Under the pieces are notes generated by a model. That model saw only the letters and a list, made by a program, of their open reading frames with translations, was not told the DNA's origin and ran no database searches. A stretch of DNA of 64,000 nt from Streptomyces umbrinus (lineage in GTDB: Bacteria > Actinomycetota > Actinomycetes > Streptomycetales > Streptomycetaceae): positions 4,774,001-4,838,000 of the forward strand of contig NZ_JAUSZI010000002.1 of the NCBI RefSeq assembly GCF_030817415.1, read 5' to 3'. Shown here in pieces: positions 27,047 through 35,444 of this stretch. Made by a program: the position numbers and the translations under genes. Numbering within the stretch: the first letter of the stretch is position 1; each line of letters starts with the position of its first letter.

Positions 27047-28354
27047 TCAGGCCTGCTTGGAAGCCAGTTCCACGACCGTGATGTCGGACGGCGCGCCCAC
27101 CCGAGTGGGCGGCCCCCAGGCACCGGCGCCCCGCGACACGTACAACTGCGTGTCCCCGTACCGCTCCAGGCCCGCGAGGGTCGGATTGGCCTGATCCGCG
27201 ATGAGGCTGCCGGGCCACAACTGGCCGCCGTGCGTGTGCCCCGAGAGCTGGAGATCCACTCCATGGTCCACGGCGTCATGGATCTGCACCGGCTGGTGTG
27301 CCAGCAACACACATGCCCGCGACCGGTCCCGGTCCCCGAGCGCCTTGACGAAGTCGGGCCCCTGCCCCTCGTCCTCACCGGCCACGTCGTTGACCCCGGC
27401 GAGATCGAAATCGGCCAGTTCCGTACGGGCGTTCTCCAGCGGCCGCAGCCCCAACTCCCGTACGCGCGCGACCCACTCCTCGGCCCCGGAGAAGTACTCG
27501 TGATTGCCCGTGACGAAGAACGACCCGTGCCGTGCCTTCAACTGGGCGAGGGGCGCGGCCGCGGGGCCGAGATCCTTCACGCTGCCGTCGACGAGGTCAC
27601 CCACGACCGCGATGAGGTCGGGCTGCGTCGAGTTGATCGTGTCGACCACCTTCTGCGCGAACCCGCGCCCGAGTACGGGCCCGAGGTGCACATCGCTGAC
27701 GACGGCGATGCGGTACCCGTGGGCCGACCTGGGGAGTTTCGCGAGCGGCACGGTCACCCGCTTCACCTTGGGCCCGCGCAGGACGCCGTACGTCCCGTAT
27801 CCGACGGTCCCCACGGCCGCGGCAGCGGCGGCCCCGCCGACCACGCGCGAGACGAAAAGGCGGCGCGAGGGGCCGGTGGCCGCGGGCTCCGGCTTCTCGG
27901 CGGGCCCGGGCTTGGCACCGGCTTCTGCTCCGGCTTCGGAGCGGGTCTCTGGCTCTGAGGAGGGCTCAGCTTCCAGGTCGGGCACTCGCGTGCGTACGGG
28001 TGCGCCCTCGCGTACGCCCACCGGCTCCACCGCGGGCGTCGAGCGCCGCTCCAGCACCCGCCGGAGCAACGGCCGTACGACCTCCCCCACCAGCAACCCC
28101 AGCAGGAGGTAGAGCGAGAAGGCCATCCACAGGAACCCCGGCCAGGCCAGCACCTGCTGCAGCCAGAAGGGTGCCCCGCCCCGCTCGGACGCGATCGCCG
28201 CGAACATGAGGAACGGCCCCCCGACGACCAGGGCCGTGCCCACCCGACGCGCCACGCCCGGCCGCGCCGTCGTGTCGCGCACCATCCGGCGCCACACGTA
28301 CCAGTGCAGACCGCCGAACACGGCCAGGACCAGGACAACGAACACGATGATCAC
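27047..28354 (-). CDS. Membrane-anchored metallophosphoesterase
   Basis: 435 residues from GTG 28354 (GGGGAG upstream). The N-terminal part has several membrane helices, then a charged Pro/Glu-rich linker, then a twin-Arg-like RRLFVSRVV before another hydrophobic segment. The catalytic domain carries the calcineurin-like metal ligands: VVSDVHLG, VVGDLVDG, GNHEYF, LLAHQPV and SGHTHGGQ. It resembles YkuE/YaeI-type phosphoesterases acting at the outer face of the membrane. The small membrane protein gene lies 15 bases upstream. Confidence 0.93.
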   Translation of the reverse strand: MIIVFVVLVLAVFGGLHWYVWRRMVRDTTARPGVARRVGTALVVGGPFLMFAAIASERGGAPFWLQQVLAWPGFLWMAFSLYLLLGLLVGEVVRPLLRRVLERRSTPAVEPVGVREGAPVRTRVPDLEAEPSSEPETRSEAGAEAGAKPGPAEKPEPAATGPSRRLFVSRVVGGAAAAAAVGTVGYGTYGVLRGPKVKRVTVPLAKLPRSAHGYRIAVVSDVHLGPVLGRGFAQKVVDTINSTQPDLIAVVGDLVDGSVKDLGPAAAPLAQLKARHGSFFVTGNHEYFSGAEEWVARVRELGLRPLENARTELADFDLAGVNDVAGEDEGQGPDFVKALGDRDRSRACVLLAHQPVQIHDAVDHGVDLQLSGHTHGGQLWPGSLIADQANPTLAGLERYGDTQLYVSRGAGAWGPPTRVGAPSDITVVELASKQA

Positions 28355-28368
28355 GCGGAGACTCCCCG

Positions 28369-28611
28369 TTATGACGTGTGACGCAAGGCTCGAACTCCGC
28401 GCAACCCGATGCCCCCGACGACCGTCCCCAAGACAAAGGAGACAACGGCGAGCGTCAGGTGCACCCAGAAGTACCCGGTCGGATCGCCCGCGTCGTCGAA
28501 CGCGAGCCCACTCCCGTCCTTCCACAGGTTCTTGACGAAAGTGATCCAGATGACCCAGCTCCACACTCCGAAGGCGAGCAGGAACCAGGAGACGGGACGG
28601 CTGAGCTTCAT
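28369..28611 (-). CDS. Small two-helix membrane protein
   Basis: 80 residues from ATG 28611. Two hydrophobic helices (WFLLAFGVWSWVIWITFV and VHLTLAVVSFVLGTVVGGIG) flank a short acidic loop (DDAGDPTGYFW). This is the pattern of the small SCO-type membrane proteins in actinobacteria. It ends 15 bases before the metallophosphoesterase start and is probably co-transcribed. Function unknown. Confidence 0.8.
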   Translation of the reverse strand: MKLSRPVSWFLLAFGVWSWVIWITFVKNLWKDGSGLAFDDAGDPTGYFWVHLTLAVVSFVLGTVVGGIGLRGVRALRHTS

Positions 28612-28756
28612 GGGTTCAGTATCGCCGCCGTCGAACGGCACCGGCGTCCGGGGTGGGGAGGACCACAGCGGGAACGACCGCGGCGGTACGCGCCACGGCG
28701 GGGAGCACCGCGCGACTTCCCGCCCGACGCCCTGTACGTTCTCGACCGTGCCCGCC

Positions 28757-30088
28757 ATGAAAAAGACCGCCAAGTCCTCCTTGCTGGTCACCTCCGCCAC
28801 CCTGTTGTCGTTCTCGCTCGCGCTCACCGCGACCGCCACCGCGCCGGCCCTCGCGGACGACAAGCCCTCCTCGACTCCGTCGGCGACTCCGTCGACGTCG
28901 ACCTCGCCGTCGGGCAAGTCGTCGACCAGCCCGTCGGCCACGCCCCCGGCGGACATGTCGACCGTGGGCGGCGCCCAGCTGGGCCGGTCCGGCACTCAGG
29001 CGAACCTCGGCACCGGCGCCCCGGTCCTCCCGAAGGACCTGAGCGCCCGTTCCTGGATCGTCGCGGACGCCGAGTCGGGCGATGTCCTCGCCTCGCACAA
29101 CGCGCACTGGCGGCTGCCTCCGGCGAGCACGCTGAAGATGCTCTTCGCGGACACGCTGCTGCCGAAGTTCCCGAAGACGGAGAAGCACAAGGTCGTGCCG
29201 TCCGACCTGGCGGGCATCGGCTCGGGCTCCAGCATGGTGGGCATAAAGGAGGACGAGACGTACACGGTCCACGACCTGTGGCTCGGCGTCTTCCTTCGCT
29301 CCGGCAACGACGCGGTCCACGTCCTGTCCGCGATGAACAAGGGCGTCGACCAGACCGTCAAGGACATGAACGCGCACGCGGAGGAGCTCCAGGCCCTCGA
29401 CACGACCGTGGTCAGTCCGGACGGGTACGACGAGAAGGGGCAGGTGTCGTCGGCGTACGACCTGACCCTGTTCGCCCGCTCCGGCCTGCAGAAGAAGGAC
29501 TTCCGGGAGTACTGCTCGACGGTCCGCGCGAAGTTCCCCGGCGAGACCAAGAAGAACAAGAAGGGCAAGACGACCCGCGAGTCCTTCGAGATCCAGAACA
29601 CCAACCGGCTGCTCACGGGTGACTACGGTCTCGACGCCTACAAGGGCATCGCAGGTGTGAAGAACGGCAACACCACGAACGCGGGCTCGACCTTCACGGG
29701 TGTCGCCGAGCGCGACGGCAAGGTGCTGCTCGTCACGGTCATGAACCCCGAGAAGGAGGAGCACGACCAGGTCTACAAGGAGACCGCGAAGCTCCTCGAC
29801 TGGGGCTTCCAGGCGTCCGGCAAGGTCGACCCGGTGGGCGAGCTGGTGCCGCCGAAGAGCGCGGACACGGACGCGCAGCCGGGCGCGAACGCCTCCGGCG
29901 AGGCGGGCGGTTCGGGCGACGGCGAGGCCTCCTCGAAGCCCGTCGCGGCCTCGGCCGAGACGGACGGTTCGAGCGGTGTCGGCATCGCGCTGGCGATCAC
30001 CGGCGGCGTCCTCGTGCTCCTCGCGGCCGGTGTCTTCGTGATCAACCGCCGCTGGCCGCTGCCCGACCTGATGCGCCGCCGCCGCTGA
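28757..30088 (+). CDS. D-alanyl-D-alanine carboxypeptidase (low-molecular-mass PBP)
   Basis: 443 residues from ATG 28757; GTG 28748 is an in-frame alternative. Signal peptide ends near PALADD, followed by a Ser/Thr/Pro-rich spacer. Active-site motifs of the PBP5 type are S-x-x-K (STLK), S-x-N (SGN in RSGNDAV) and a third motif reading K-N-G (GVKNGNTTNAG) where K-T-G is usual. After a Gly/Ser/Glu-rich region a C-terminal membrane helix ends in a poly-Arg tail. It trims peptidoglycan stem peptides outside the membrane. Its 3' end overlaps the convergent YihY gene by 47 bases. Confidence 0.9.
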   Translation: MKKTAKSSLLVTSATLLSFSLALTATATAPALADDKPSSTPSATPSTSTSPSGKSSTSPSATPPADMSTVGGAQLGRSGTQANLGTGAPVLPKDLSARSWIVADAESGDVLASHNAHWRLPPASTLKMLFADTLLPKFPKTEKHKVVPSDLAGIGSGSSMVGIKEDETYTVHDLWLGVFLRSGNDAVHVLSAMNKGVDQTVKDMNAHAEELQALDTTVVSPDGYDEKGQVSSAYDLTLFARSGLQKKDFREYCSTVRAKFPGETKKNKKGKTTRESFEIQNTNRLLTGDYGLDAYKGIAGVKNGNTTNAGSTFTGVAERDGKVLLVTVMNPEKEEHDQVYKETAKLLDWGFQASGKVDPVGELVPPKSADTDAQPGANASGEAGGSGDGEASSKPVAASAETDGSSGVGIALAITGGVLVLLAAGVFVINRRWPLPDLMRRRR

Positions 30089-31079
30089 CACCGGCGGACT
30101 TGCCGAGGCCGGTGGCTCTGCCGGCGTCGGCGACCGGGCCGGACCCGGACCCGGTGGATCCGCCGGACCCGGCCGGTCCGTCCGCCGCGGCGGAGTCGTC
30201 GGGCTCGGCCGGCTCTTCGGACCCGGCCGGCTCCTCGTGCTGCGTCGCCGTCCAGGCGGCGCAGTACAACAGCAGCTTCGAGGTGAAGTTGATCCACAGG
30301 AGCAGTGCGATGGGCACCCCGAACGCCCCGTACATGCTCTTCGAGGCGACGCCCTGCATATAGCCGCTGAGCAGCAGTTTCAGCAGTTCGAACCCGGCCG
30401 CGCCGATGAGCGCGGCGACCACGAGGCGGCGCCTCGCGGGCTGGACTCCGGGCAGCAGCGTCAGGACGTACAGGAGCAGTAGGAAGTCGGCGAGGACGGC
30501 CACGGCGAACGCGGCGGTCTGCAGCAGCACCCCGCCCCAGCCGTCCTCGTCGATGCCGAACAGCCGGGCAGTCCAGCCCACCGCGCTCGACGCGACGGTG
30601 GAGGCGGCGAGCGTGACGAGCACGGCGCCACCGAGGCCGACGAGTACGCCGGCGTCCTTGAGCTTGCTCAGGAAGGGGTTCTCCTCCTCGTCCGGCAGCT
30701 CCCAGACCGCGCGCAGGCACTCGCGCATCGAACCGACCCAGCCGATGCCGGTGAACAGCAGCAGGGCGCCCGCGATGAGTCCGACCGTGCCGGCGTTGTC
30801 GACGAGACCGCCGATGTCGAGCTGGTCGGAGATGCCCGGCACCTGCTCGGCGATCTTCTCCTGCAGCTTCTCCTGCCCGTCCTTGTCGAGCGTCGCGGCG
30901 GCGATCGCCGCCGCGACGGTGATCAGCGGGAACAGCGCGACGAAGCTGATGAAGGTCATCGCGGCGGCGAGCCGCGTCCACTTCACCCGGTCCAGCCGTT
31001 CGTACGAGCGCCACGCGTGCGTGGCCATCAGACGTGTGACCAACGGGCCCACGCCGGGGAGCTTTTTCAGCCAGTCCAT
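30042..31079 (-). CDS. YihY/virulence factor BrkB family membrane protein
   Basis: 345 residues from ATG 31079; the longer frame to 31229 overlaps the GtrA gene and is rejected. It has the YihY pattern: MTFISFVALFPLITVAAAI at helix 1, then GGLVDNAGTVGLIAGALLLF, and near the end YGAFGVPIALLLWINFTSKLLLYCAA. Six membrane helices are expected. The C-terminus is a long Gly/Ser/Ala-rich, probably disordered tail. Exact role unknown. It follows the GtrA gene with a 13-base overlap, so it may belong to that operon. Confidence 0.92.
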   Translation of the reverse strand: MDWLKKLPGVGPLVTRLMATHAWRSYERLDRVKWTRLAAAMTFISFVALFPLITVAAAIAAATLDKDGQEKLQEKIAEQVPGISDQLDIGGLVDNAGTVGLIAGALLLFTGIGWVGSMRECLRAVWELPDEEENPFLSKLKDAGVLVGLGGAVLVTLAASTVASSAVGWTARLFGIDEDGWGGVLLQTAAFAVAVLADFLLLLYVLTLLPGVQPARRRLVVAALIGAAGFELLKLLLSGYMQGVASKSMYGAFGVPIALLLWINFTSKLLLYCAAWTATQHEEPAGSEEPAEPDDSAAADGPAGSGGSTGSGSGPVADAGRATGLGKSAGVSGGGASGRAAASGG

Positions 31080-31576
31080 GATCCGACTCTGCCCTCGCCT
31101 CGGAAAACCAATGTCCGGGTACCCCAAAACCGCAGGACAGTGGCGAGCGCCATGCCGATTCCCGAACCCGACACCGTGTCCGCGCGCGGGGAGGTGAACC
31201 CGAGGCCGTAGTGGCTGATGAGGATGCACAGCAGCTGGACGAGGGCTCCGGCGACGTTCACCGCGAAGAAGACCGCGTACCGGCGCAGGCCCCCCGTCGT
31301 CGTGTGGCGGTAGGTGCCGAGCGCGTTGCCCGCGTACGCGACCGAGCAGCCCGCCACGAACGACAGTGCCTTGGCGGTGAGCGGGTCCAGCCCGACGGGG
31401 CCGCGCAGCCAGACGAAGAGGGCGAGGTCGGCGGCGTACGCGAGGAGCCCGGCGGCGGCGAAGCCGAGCAGCTCCTGGGCTCCGGGGCGCCGGGCCCGCG
31501 GCCTCGGCGGTGGCTGGGGGTGGGCCTGGGGCTGAGGCTGGGGCCCGGGGGCCTTCAGCCGCTGTGCGTGGCTCAC
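31067..31576 (-). CDS. GtrA family membrane protein, candidate polyprenyl-phospho-sugar flippase
   Basis: 169 residues from GTG 31576, which overlaps the stop of the UbiA-type gene (GTGA). After a Pro/Gln-rich start, four hydrophobic helices appear (LLGFAAAGLLAYAADLALFVW, LSFVAGCSVAYAGN, YAVFFAVNVAGALVQLLC, IGMALATVLRFWGTRTLVF), the GtrA pattern; R-F-W-x-x-R near the end is conserved. In Mycobacterium the GtrA protein Rv3789 sits beside dprE1/dprE2 and was proposed to act in decaprenyl-phosphoryl-arabinose reorientation; the context here is the same. Confidence 0.88.
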   Translation of the reverse strand: MSHAQRLKAPGPQPQPQAHPQPPPRPRARRPGAQELLGFAAAGLLAYAADLALFVWLRGPVGLDPLTAKALSFVAGCSVAYAGNALGTYRHTTTGGLRRYAVFFAVNVAGALVQLLCILISHYGLGFTSPRADTVSGSGIGMALATVLRFWGTRTLVFRGEGRVGSWTG

Positions 31577-32520
31577 CAGTTGGCCACGGCCAGGCCGTAC
31601 ATCGCGAGCCACACGACGCCGATGAGGGCGAGCGCGCGGTCGCGCAGGACGACGTCCTCGGGTTCGCCCGCGGTGCCGCGGTCGGCGAACACCGCGTATC
31701 TCAGGACCGCGAGGATGAAGGCGACCATCGACAGCTGCCGCCAGGGCAGGACGCTGGTGTGGGGTACGCCGCCCTCCTCCAGGGCCCACAGGCAGTAGCC
31801 GAGGACGGCGACCGAGGCCGCGAGCTGCCAGACGAAGCGCAGGTAGCCGGTGGTGTATTCGGTGAGCAACGCGCGCGTGGCGCCCGCTTTCCCGGCCATC
31901 TGCACGGCTTCGGAGTAGCGCTTCGCGGAGACCATGAACAGCGCGCCGAAGCCGGTCGTGATCAGGAACCAGCGCGACAGCGGAATACCGAGCGCGAGGC
32001 CCCCGATCATGGCCCGCATCAGGAACCCGGTGGTCACGACGACGAGGTCGATCACGAGGACGTGCTTGAGGCTGACGCAGTACGCGAACTGCATGCCCAG
32101 GTAGGCGGTCAGCAGGGCCGAGGTGAGCGGGGAGCACAGGAAAGCGGCCACCGTCGGGGCGACGACGGCGAGCGCGATCCCTACGGAGTAGGCGACCGGT
32201 ACGGGCACCTGTCCGGCGGCGACCGGCCGGTGGCGCTTGACCGGGTGGGCGCGGTCGGCGTCGGCGTCCCGGGCGTCGTTGACCAGGTAGACGCCGGCGG
32301 CGGAGGCCGTGAACAGCACGAAGACCAGCGCGATCTGGGTGAGCGCGTGGCGTGAGAAGAGCTCGCCGGCCGCGGCCGGGGCGGCGACCACGAGGACGTT
32401 CTTGACCCACTGTTTCGGACGGGCGGTCCTGATCAGTCCTCTTAGGAGGCTGCTTTTCTCCCGGGCGGACTGTTTCTCGTGCTTCTTGTGCGTGCTCTCC
32501 AGAAGGACCGTTTCAGCCAT
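31573..32520 (-). CDS. Decaprenyl-phosphate phosphoribosyltransferase-like UbiA family protein
   Basis: About 315 residues from ATG 32520; GTG 32526 is two codons upstream. It is a polytopic UbiA prenyltransferase-fold protein with the first Asp-rich motif NDARDADADRAHPVKRHRP. That exact pattern (N-D-x-x-D-x-x-x-D-R-x-H-P-x-K-x-R-P) is shared with Rv3806c, which transfers phosphoribose from PRPP to decaprenyl phosphate. The start overlaps the PAP2 gene's end and the stop overlaps the GtrA start. First committed step of the pathway completed by PAP2, DprE1 and DprE2. Confidence 0.92.
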   Translation of the reverse strand: MAETVLLESTHKKHEKQSAREKSSLLRGLIRTARPKQWVKNVLVVAAPAAAGELFSRHALTQIALVFVLFTASAAGVYLVNDARDADADRAHPVKRHRPVAAGQVPVPVAYSVGIALAVVAPTVAAFLCSPLTSALLTAYLGMQFAYCVSLKHVLVIDLVVVTTGFLMRAMIGGLALGIPLSRWFLITTGFGALFMVSAKRYSEAVQMAGKAGATRALLTEYTTGYLRFVWQLAASVAVLGYCLWALEEGGVPHTSVLPWRQLSMVAFILAVLRYAVFADRGTAGEPEDVVLRDRALALIGVVWLAMYGLAVANW

Positions 32521-33034
32521 GGTCACGGCCTCCTGTCATCCAGCGGGCCCCGAGCCGGGCCGTGATCGCGCCGAGCGCCGCGCCCGCGGCCACGTCGGAG
32601 GGGTAGTGGACGCCGACGACGAGCCGCGAGAGGCACATCGCGGCGGCCAGCGGGGGCACCACGTGGGCGCCGAGCGCTCCGAAGGCCACGGCGGCGGCCG
32701 CCGCGGAGGTGGCGTGCGAGCTGGGGAAGGAGTGCCGGCCCGCGGTGCGGACCAGCGGTTCGACGTGTCCTGGGCGTGGGCGGCGTACGAGCCGTTTCAC
32801 ACCCATGCTGGCCAGGTGCGCGCCCGCGGTCAGGGCCGTGCCGCGCAGCCAGGCGCCGCGCCGCTCCCGGTCGACGGCCGCTCCGGCGAGGCCCGCCGCG
32901 AGCCACAGCGCGCCGTGCTCGCCGGCCAGGGACAGGGCCCGCGCGGCGGCGGCGACGCTCGGGGCGGCACCGCGGGCGTGGAGGGCCGTGAGGATCCGGT
33001 GGTCCAGGTCGGGGACGTCGTCGTGGTGGTCCAT
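32513..33034 (-). CDS. PAP2 phosphatase, probable decaprenylphosphoryl-5-phosphoribose phosphatase
   Basis: 173 residues. The three PAP2 motifs are in order: KRLVRRPRP, then FPSSHATS, then SRLVVGVHYPSD with the catalytic His. Hydrophobic helices surround them, so it is a membrane phosphatase. Its mycobacterial counterpart Rv3807c is next to Rv3806c and is proposed to remove the 5-phosphate from decaprenylphosphoryl-phosphoribose; the same order here supports that role. First gene of the minus-strand set, divergent from dprE1 with 132 bases between. Confidence 0.9.
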   Translation of the reverse strand: MDHHDDVPDLDHRILTALHARGAAPSVAAAARALSLAGEHGALWLAAGLAGAAVDRERRGAWLRGTALTAGAHLASMGVKRLVRRPRPGHVEPLVRTAGRHSFPSSHATSAAAAAVAFGALGAHVVPPLAAAMCLSRLVVGVHYPSDVAAGAALGAITARLGARWMTGGRDHG

Positions 33035-33166
33035 GTGGACTCACTGTTCACGTCAACACCGCTGGAACTCCGGCAATATTGAGCGACATCCCATTAATCA
33101 CCCATTTCGGGGAGAGTAAGGATGTTAGGGAACTAGCGGTCACTTTCGGGCGATACGGTCGCGTGC

Positions 33167-34522
33167 ATGCCTGCCGACACGGTTTCCGTCACGGGGTGGG
33201 GCCGCACCGCCCCCACCACCGCCCGTCTGATCCGCCCTCGTTCGTACGAGGAGGCCGCGGCGGCCGTCCGGGAGTGCGGGGCCCGCGGAGGCATCCCACG
33301 GGGCCTGGGACGGGCGTACGGGGACGCGGCGCAGAACGCGGGCGGGGCCGTGTTCGACATGACGGGCCTGGACCGCGTCCACGCGATCGACGCCGACGGC
33401 GGGACGGTGCTGTGCGACGCGGGCGTCTCGTTACACCGCCTCATGGAAGTCCTGCTGCCACTGGGCTGGTTCGTGCCGGTGACGCCCGGGACCCGCTATG
33501 TGACGGTCGGCGGGGCGATCGGCGCGGACATCCACGGCAAGAACCACCATGTGTCCGGCTCCTTCGCCCGCCATGTGCTCTCCTTCGAACTGCTGACCGC
33601 GGACGGCGAGATCCGTACGGTGAGCCGCGGCACGCCCCTCTTCGACGCCACGGCGGGCGGGATGGGCCTGACCGGTGTCATCCTCACGGCCACCGTCCGG
33701 CTGCAGCCCGTGGCGACCTCGTTGATGTCGGTCGACACGGAACGCGCCACGGACCTGGACGACTTGATGGCCCGCCTGACGGCCACCGACCACCGCTACC
33801 GCTACTCGGTCGCCTGGATCGATCTGCTGGCCCGCGGCGCGTCCATGGGGCGTTCGGTGCTGACCCGGGGCGATCACGCCCCCCTGGAGGTGCTGGCGGA
33901 CCGCACGCGCGCGCGTAGAGCCCCTCTGGAGTTCCGTCCCGGCAGCCTGCCCGCCGCCCCCGCCTGGCTGCCCGAGGGACTGCTCGGCCGGACGACGGTC
34001 GGTCTCTTCAACGAGCTCTGGTACCGGAAAGCGCCCCGCGAGCGCAGCGGCGAACTGCAGCGGATCTCCACCTTCTTCCACCCCCTCGACGGCGTGCCGC
34101 ACTGGAACCGCGTCTACGGGCGCGGCGGTTTCGTGCAGTACCAGTTCGTCGTCGGATACGGCCAGGAGGACGCCCTGCGCCGGATCGTGCACCGCATCTC
34201 ACAGCGCCGCTGCCCCTCCTTCCTCGCCGTCCTGAAGCGCTTCGGGGAGGGCGATCCGGGCTGGCTGTCCTTCCCGATGTCCGGCTGGACCCTCGCGCTG
34301 GACATCCCCGCGAACCTGCCGGGGCTCGACGGCTTCCTGGACGAGCTGGACGAGGAGGTGACCGCGGCCGCCGGGCGTGTCTACCTCGCCAAGGACTCCC
34401 GGCTGCGGCCCGAGCTGCTCTCGGAGATGTATCCGCGGCTGGGCGATTTCCGGGCGCTGCGCGAGGAGTTGGACCCGCGTTCCGTCTTCACCTCGGACCT
34501 GTCCCGGCGCCTCGGGCTCTGA
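33167..34522 (+). CDS. dprE1: Decaprenylphosphoryl-beta-D-ribose oxidase
   Basis: 451 residues, similar to the mycobacterial enzyme. N-terminal FAD-binding domain of the vanillyl-alcohol oxidase type: GIPRGLGRAYGDAAQN, then GTRYVTVGGAIGADIHGKNHH. The C-terminal substrate domain contains the helix region VLKRFGEGDPGWLSFPMSGW. The residue at the position of Mycobacterium tuberculosis Cys387 (in GWNICVDFP) is Ala377 here (GWTLALDIP). It oxidises decaprenylphosphoryl-ribose to the 2-keto intermediate, which DprE2 reduces. Start ATG 33167; divergent from the PAP2/UbiA/GtrA genes. Confidence 0.93.
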   Translation: MPADTVSVTGWGRTAPTTARLIRPRSYEEAAAAVRECGARGGIPRGLGRAYGDAAQNAGGAVFDMTGLDRVHAIDADGGTVLCDAGVSLHRLMEVLLPLGWFVPVTPGTRYVTVGGAIGADIHGKNHHVSGSFARHVLSFELLTADGEIRTVSRGTPLFDATAGGMGLTGVILTATVRLQPVATSLMSVDTERATDLDDLMARLTATDHRYRYSVAWIDLLARGASMGRSVLTRGDHAPLEVLADRTRARRAPLEFRPGSLPAAPAWLPEGLLGRTTVGLFNELWYRKAPRERSGELQRISTFFHPLDGVPHWNRVYGRGGFVQYQFVVGYGQEDALRRIVHRISQRRCPSFLAVLKRFGEGDPGWLSFPMSGWTLALDIPANLPGLDGFLDELDEEVTAAAGRVYLAKDSRLRPELLSEMYPRLGDFRALREELDPRSVFTSDLSRRLGL

Positions 34523-34589
34523 GGCGATCCGCTCGGTGAGTTCGGTTTTCCCACTCTCTCTGAATCTCTCTCCATAGGAGTTCGGTTTC

Positions 34590-35345
34590 ATGAAGGACGC
34601 CTTCGGTGCCCCCCAGTCCATGCTCGTTCTCGGCGGCACGTCCGAGATCGCACTGGCCACCGCGCGGCGGCTGATCGCCCGCCGTACCCGCACGGTGTGG
34701 CTCGCCGGCCGCCCCTCGCCCGCCCTGGAGACGGCCGCCGCCGACCTGCGCGTCCTCGGCGCGGACGTCCGTACGGTCGCCTTCGACGCGCTCGACCCCG
34801 ACGCCCACGAGATCACCCTCGGCAAGGTCTTCGCCGAGGGCGACATCGATCTCGTACTGCTCGCGTTCGGTGTCCTGGGCGACCAGTCGCGCGACGAGAA
34901 CGAGCCCGGCTCGGCGGTCCGGGTCGCGCAGACCAACTACACGGGCGCGGTGTCGTCGGGGCTGGTGTGCGCGCGGGCCCTCCAGGCCCAGGGACACGGC
35001 TCCCTGGTGGTGCTCTCCTCGGTGGCCGGTGAGCGCGCCCGCCGCGCCAACTTCATCTACGGCTCCAGCAAGGCGGGCCTCGACGCCTTCGCCCAGGGCC
35101 TGGGCGACGCCCTGCACGGCACGGGCGTCCACGTGATGGTCGTACGCCCCGGCTTCGTCCGCACCAGGATGACGACGGGCCTGCCGGAGGCCCCCCTCGC
35201 GACGACCCCCGAGGCGGTCGCCACGGCCATCGAGACAGGCCTGCGCCGACGCTCCGAGACGGTGTGGGTACCGGGGGCACTGCGGCTGGTCATGACGGCC
35301 CTGAGGCACGTACCGAGGTCGGTGTTCCGCCGCCTGCCGATCTAG
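34590..35345 (+). CDS. dprE2: Decaprenylphosphoryl-2-keto-beta-D-erythro-pentose reductase (SDR)
   Basis: 251 residues, short-chain dehydrogenase/reductase. The nucleotide-binding start is SMLVLGGTSEIALATARRL, with the catalytic Ser in LVVLSSVAGERARRANF and Tyr-x-x-x-Lys in YGSSKAG. It follows dprE1 by 67 bases on the same strand. In mycobacteria DprE1 and DprE2 together epimerise the ribose C2 to give decaprenylphosphoryl-arabinose. The stop lies in the terminator stem. Confidence 0.92.
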   Translation: MKDAFGAPQSMLVLGGTSEIALATARRLIARRTRTVWLAGRPSPALETAAADLRVLGADVRTVAFDALDPDAHEITLGKVFAEGDIDLVLLAFGVLGDQSRDENEPGSAVRVAQTNYTGAVSSGLVCARALQAQGHGSLVVLSSVAGERARRANFIYGSSKAGLDAFAQGLGDALHGTGVHVMVVRPGFVRTRMTTGLPEAPLATTPEAVATAIETGLRRRSETVWVPGALRLVMTALRHVPRSVFRRLPI

Positions 35346-35362
35346 GGGGCGATGCCCCCTAG
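35342..35362 (+). terminator. Terminator hairpin of the dprE1-dprE2 unit
   Basis: Perfect 9-bp stem CTAGGGGGC / GCCCCCTAG with a GAT loop, containing the dprE2 stop codon. The REP-like copy B starts inside its right edge. Confidence 0.6.
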
Positions 35363-35403
35363 GGGCGCGGGGAACTGCGCGACAAGCCCCCACCGGCCCG
35401 CAC
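35361..35403 (-). repeat. REP-like intergenic repeat, copy B
   Basis: Inverse complement matches copy A (24705-24747) at 42 of 43 positions. It lies between dprE2 and the lipoprotein gene. Confidence 0.75.
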
Positions 35404-35444
35404 TCTGAACACTGCCCCGCCCCCGCCCCGCTCCCCGCGGAGCG

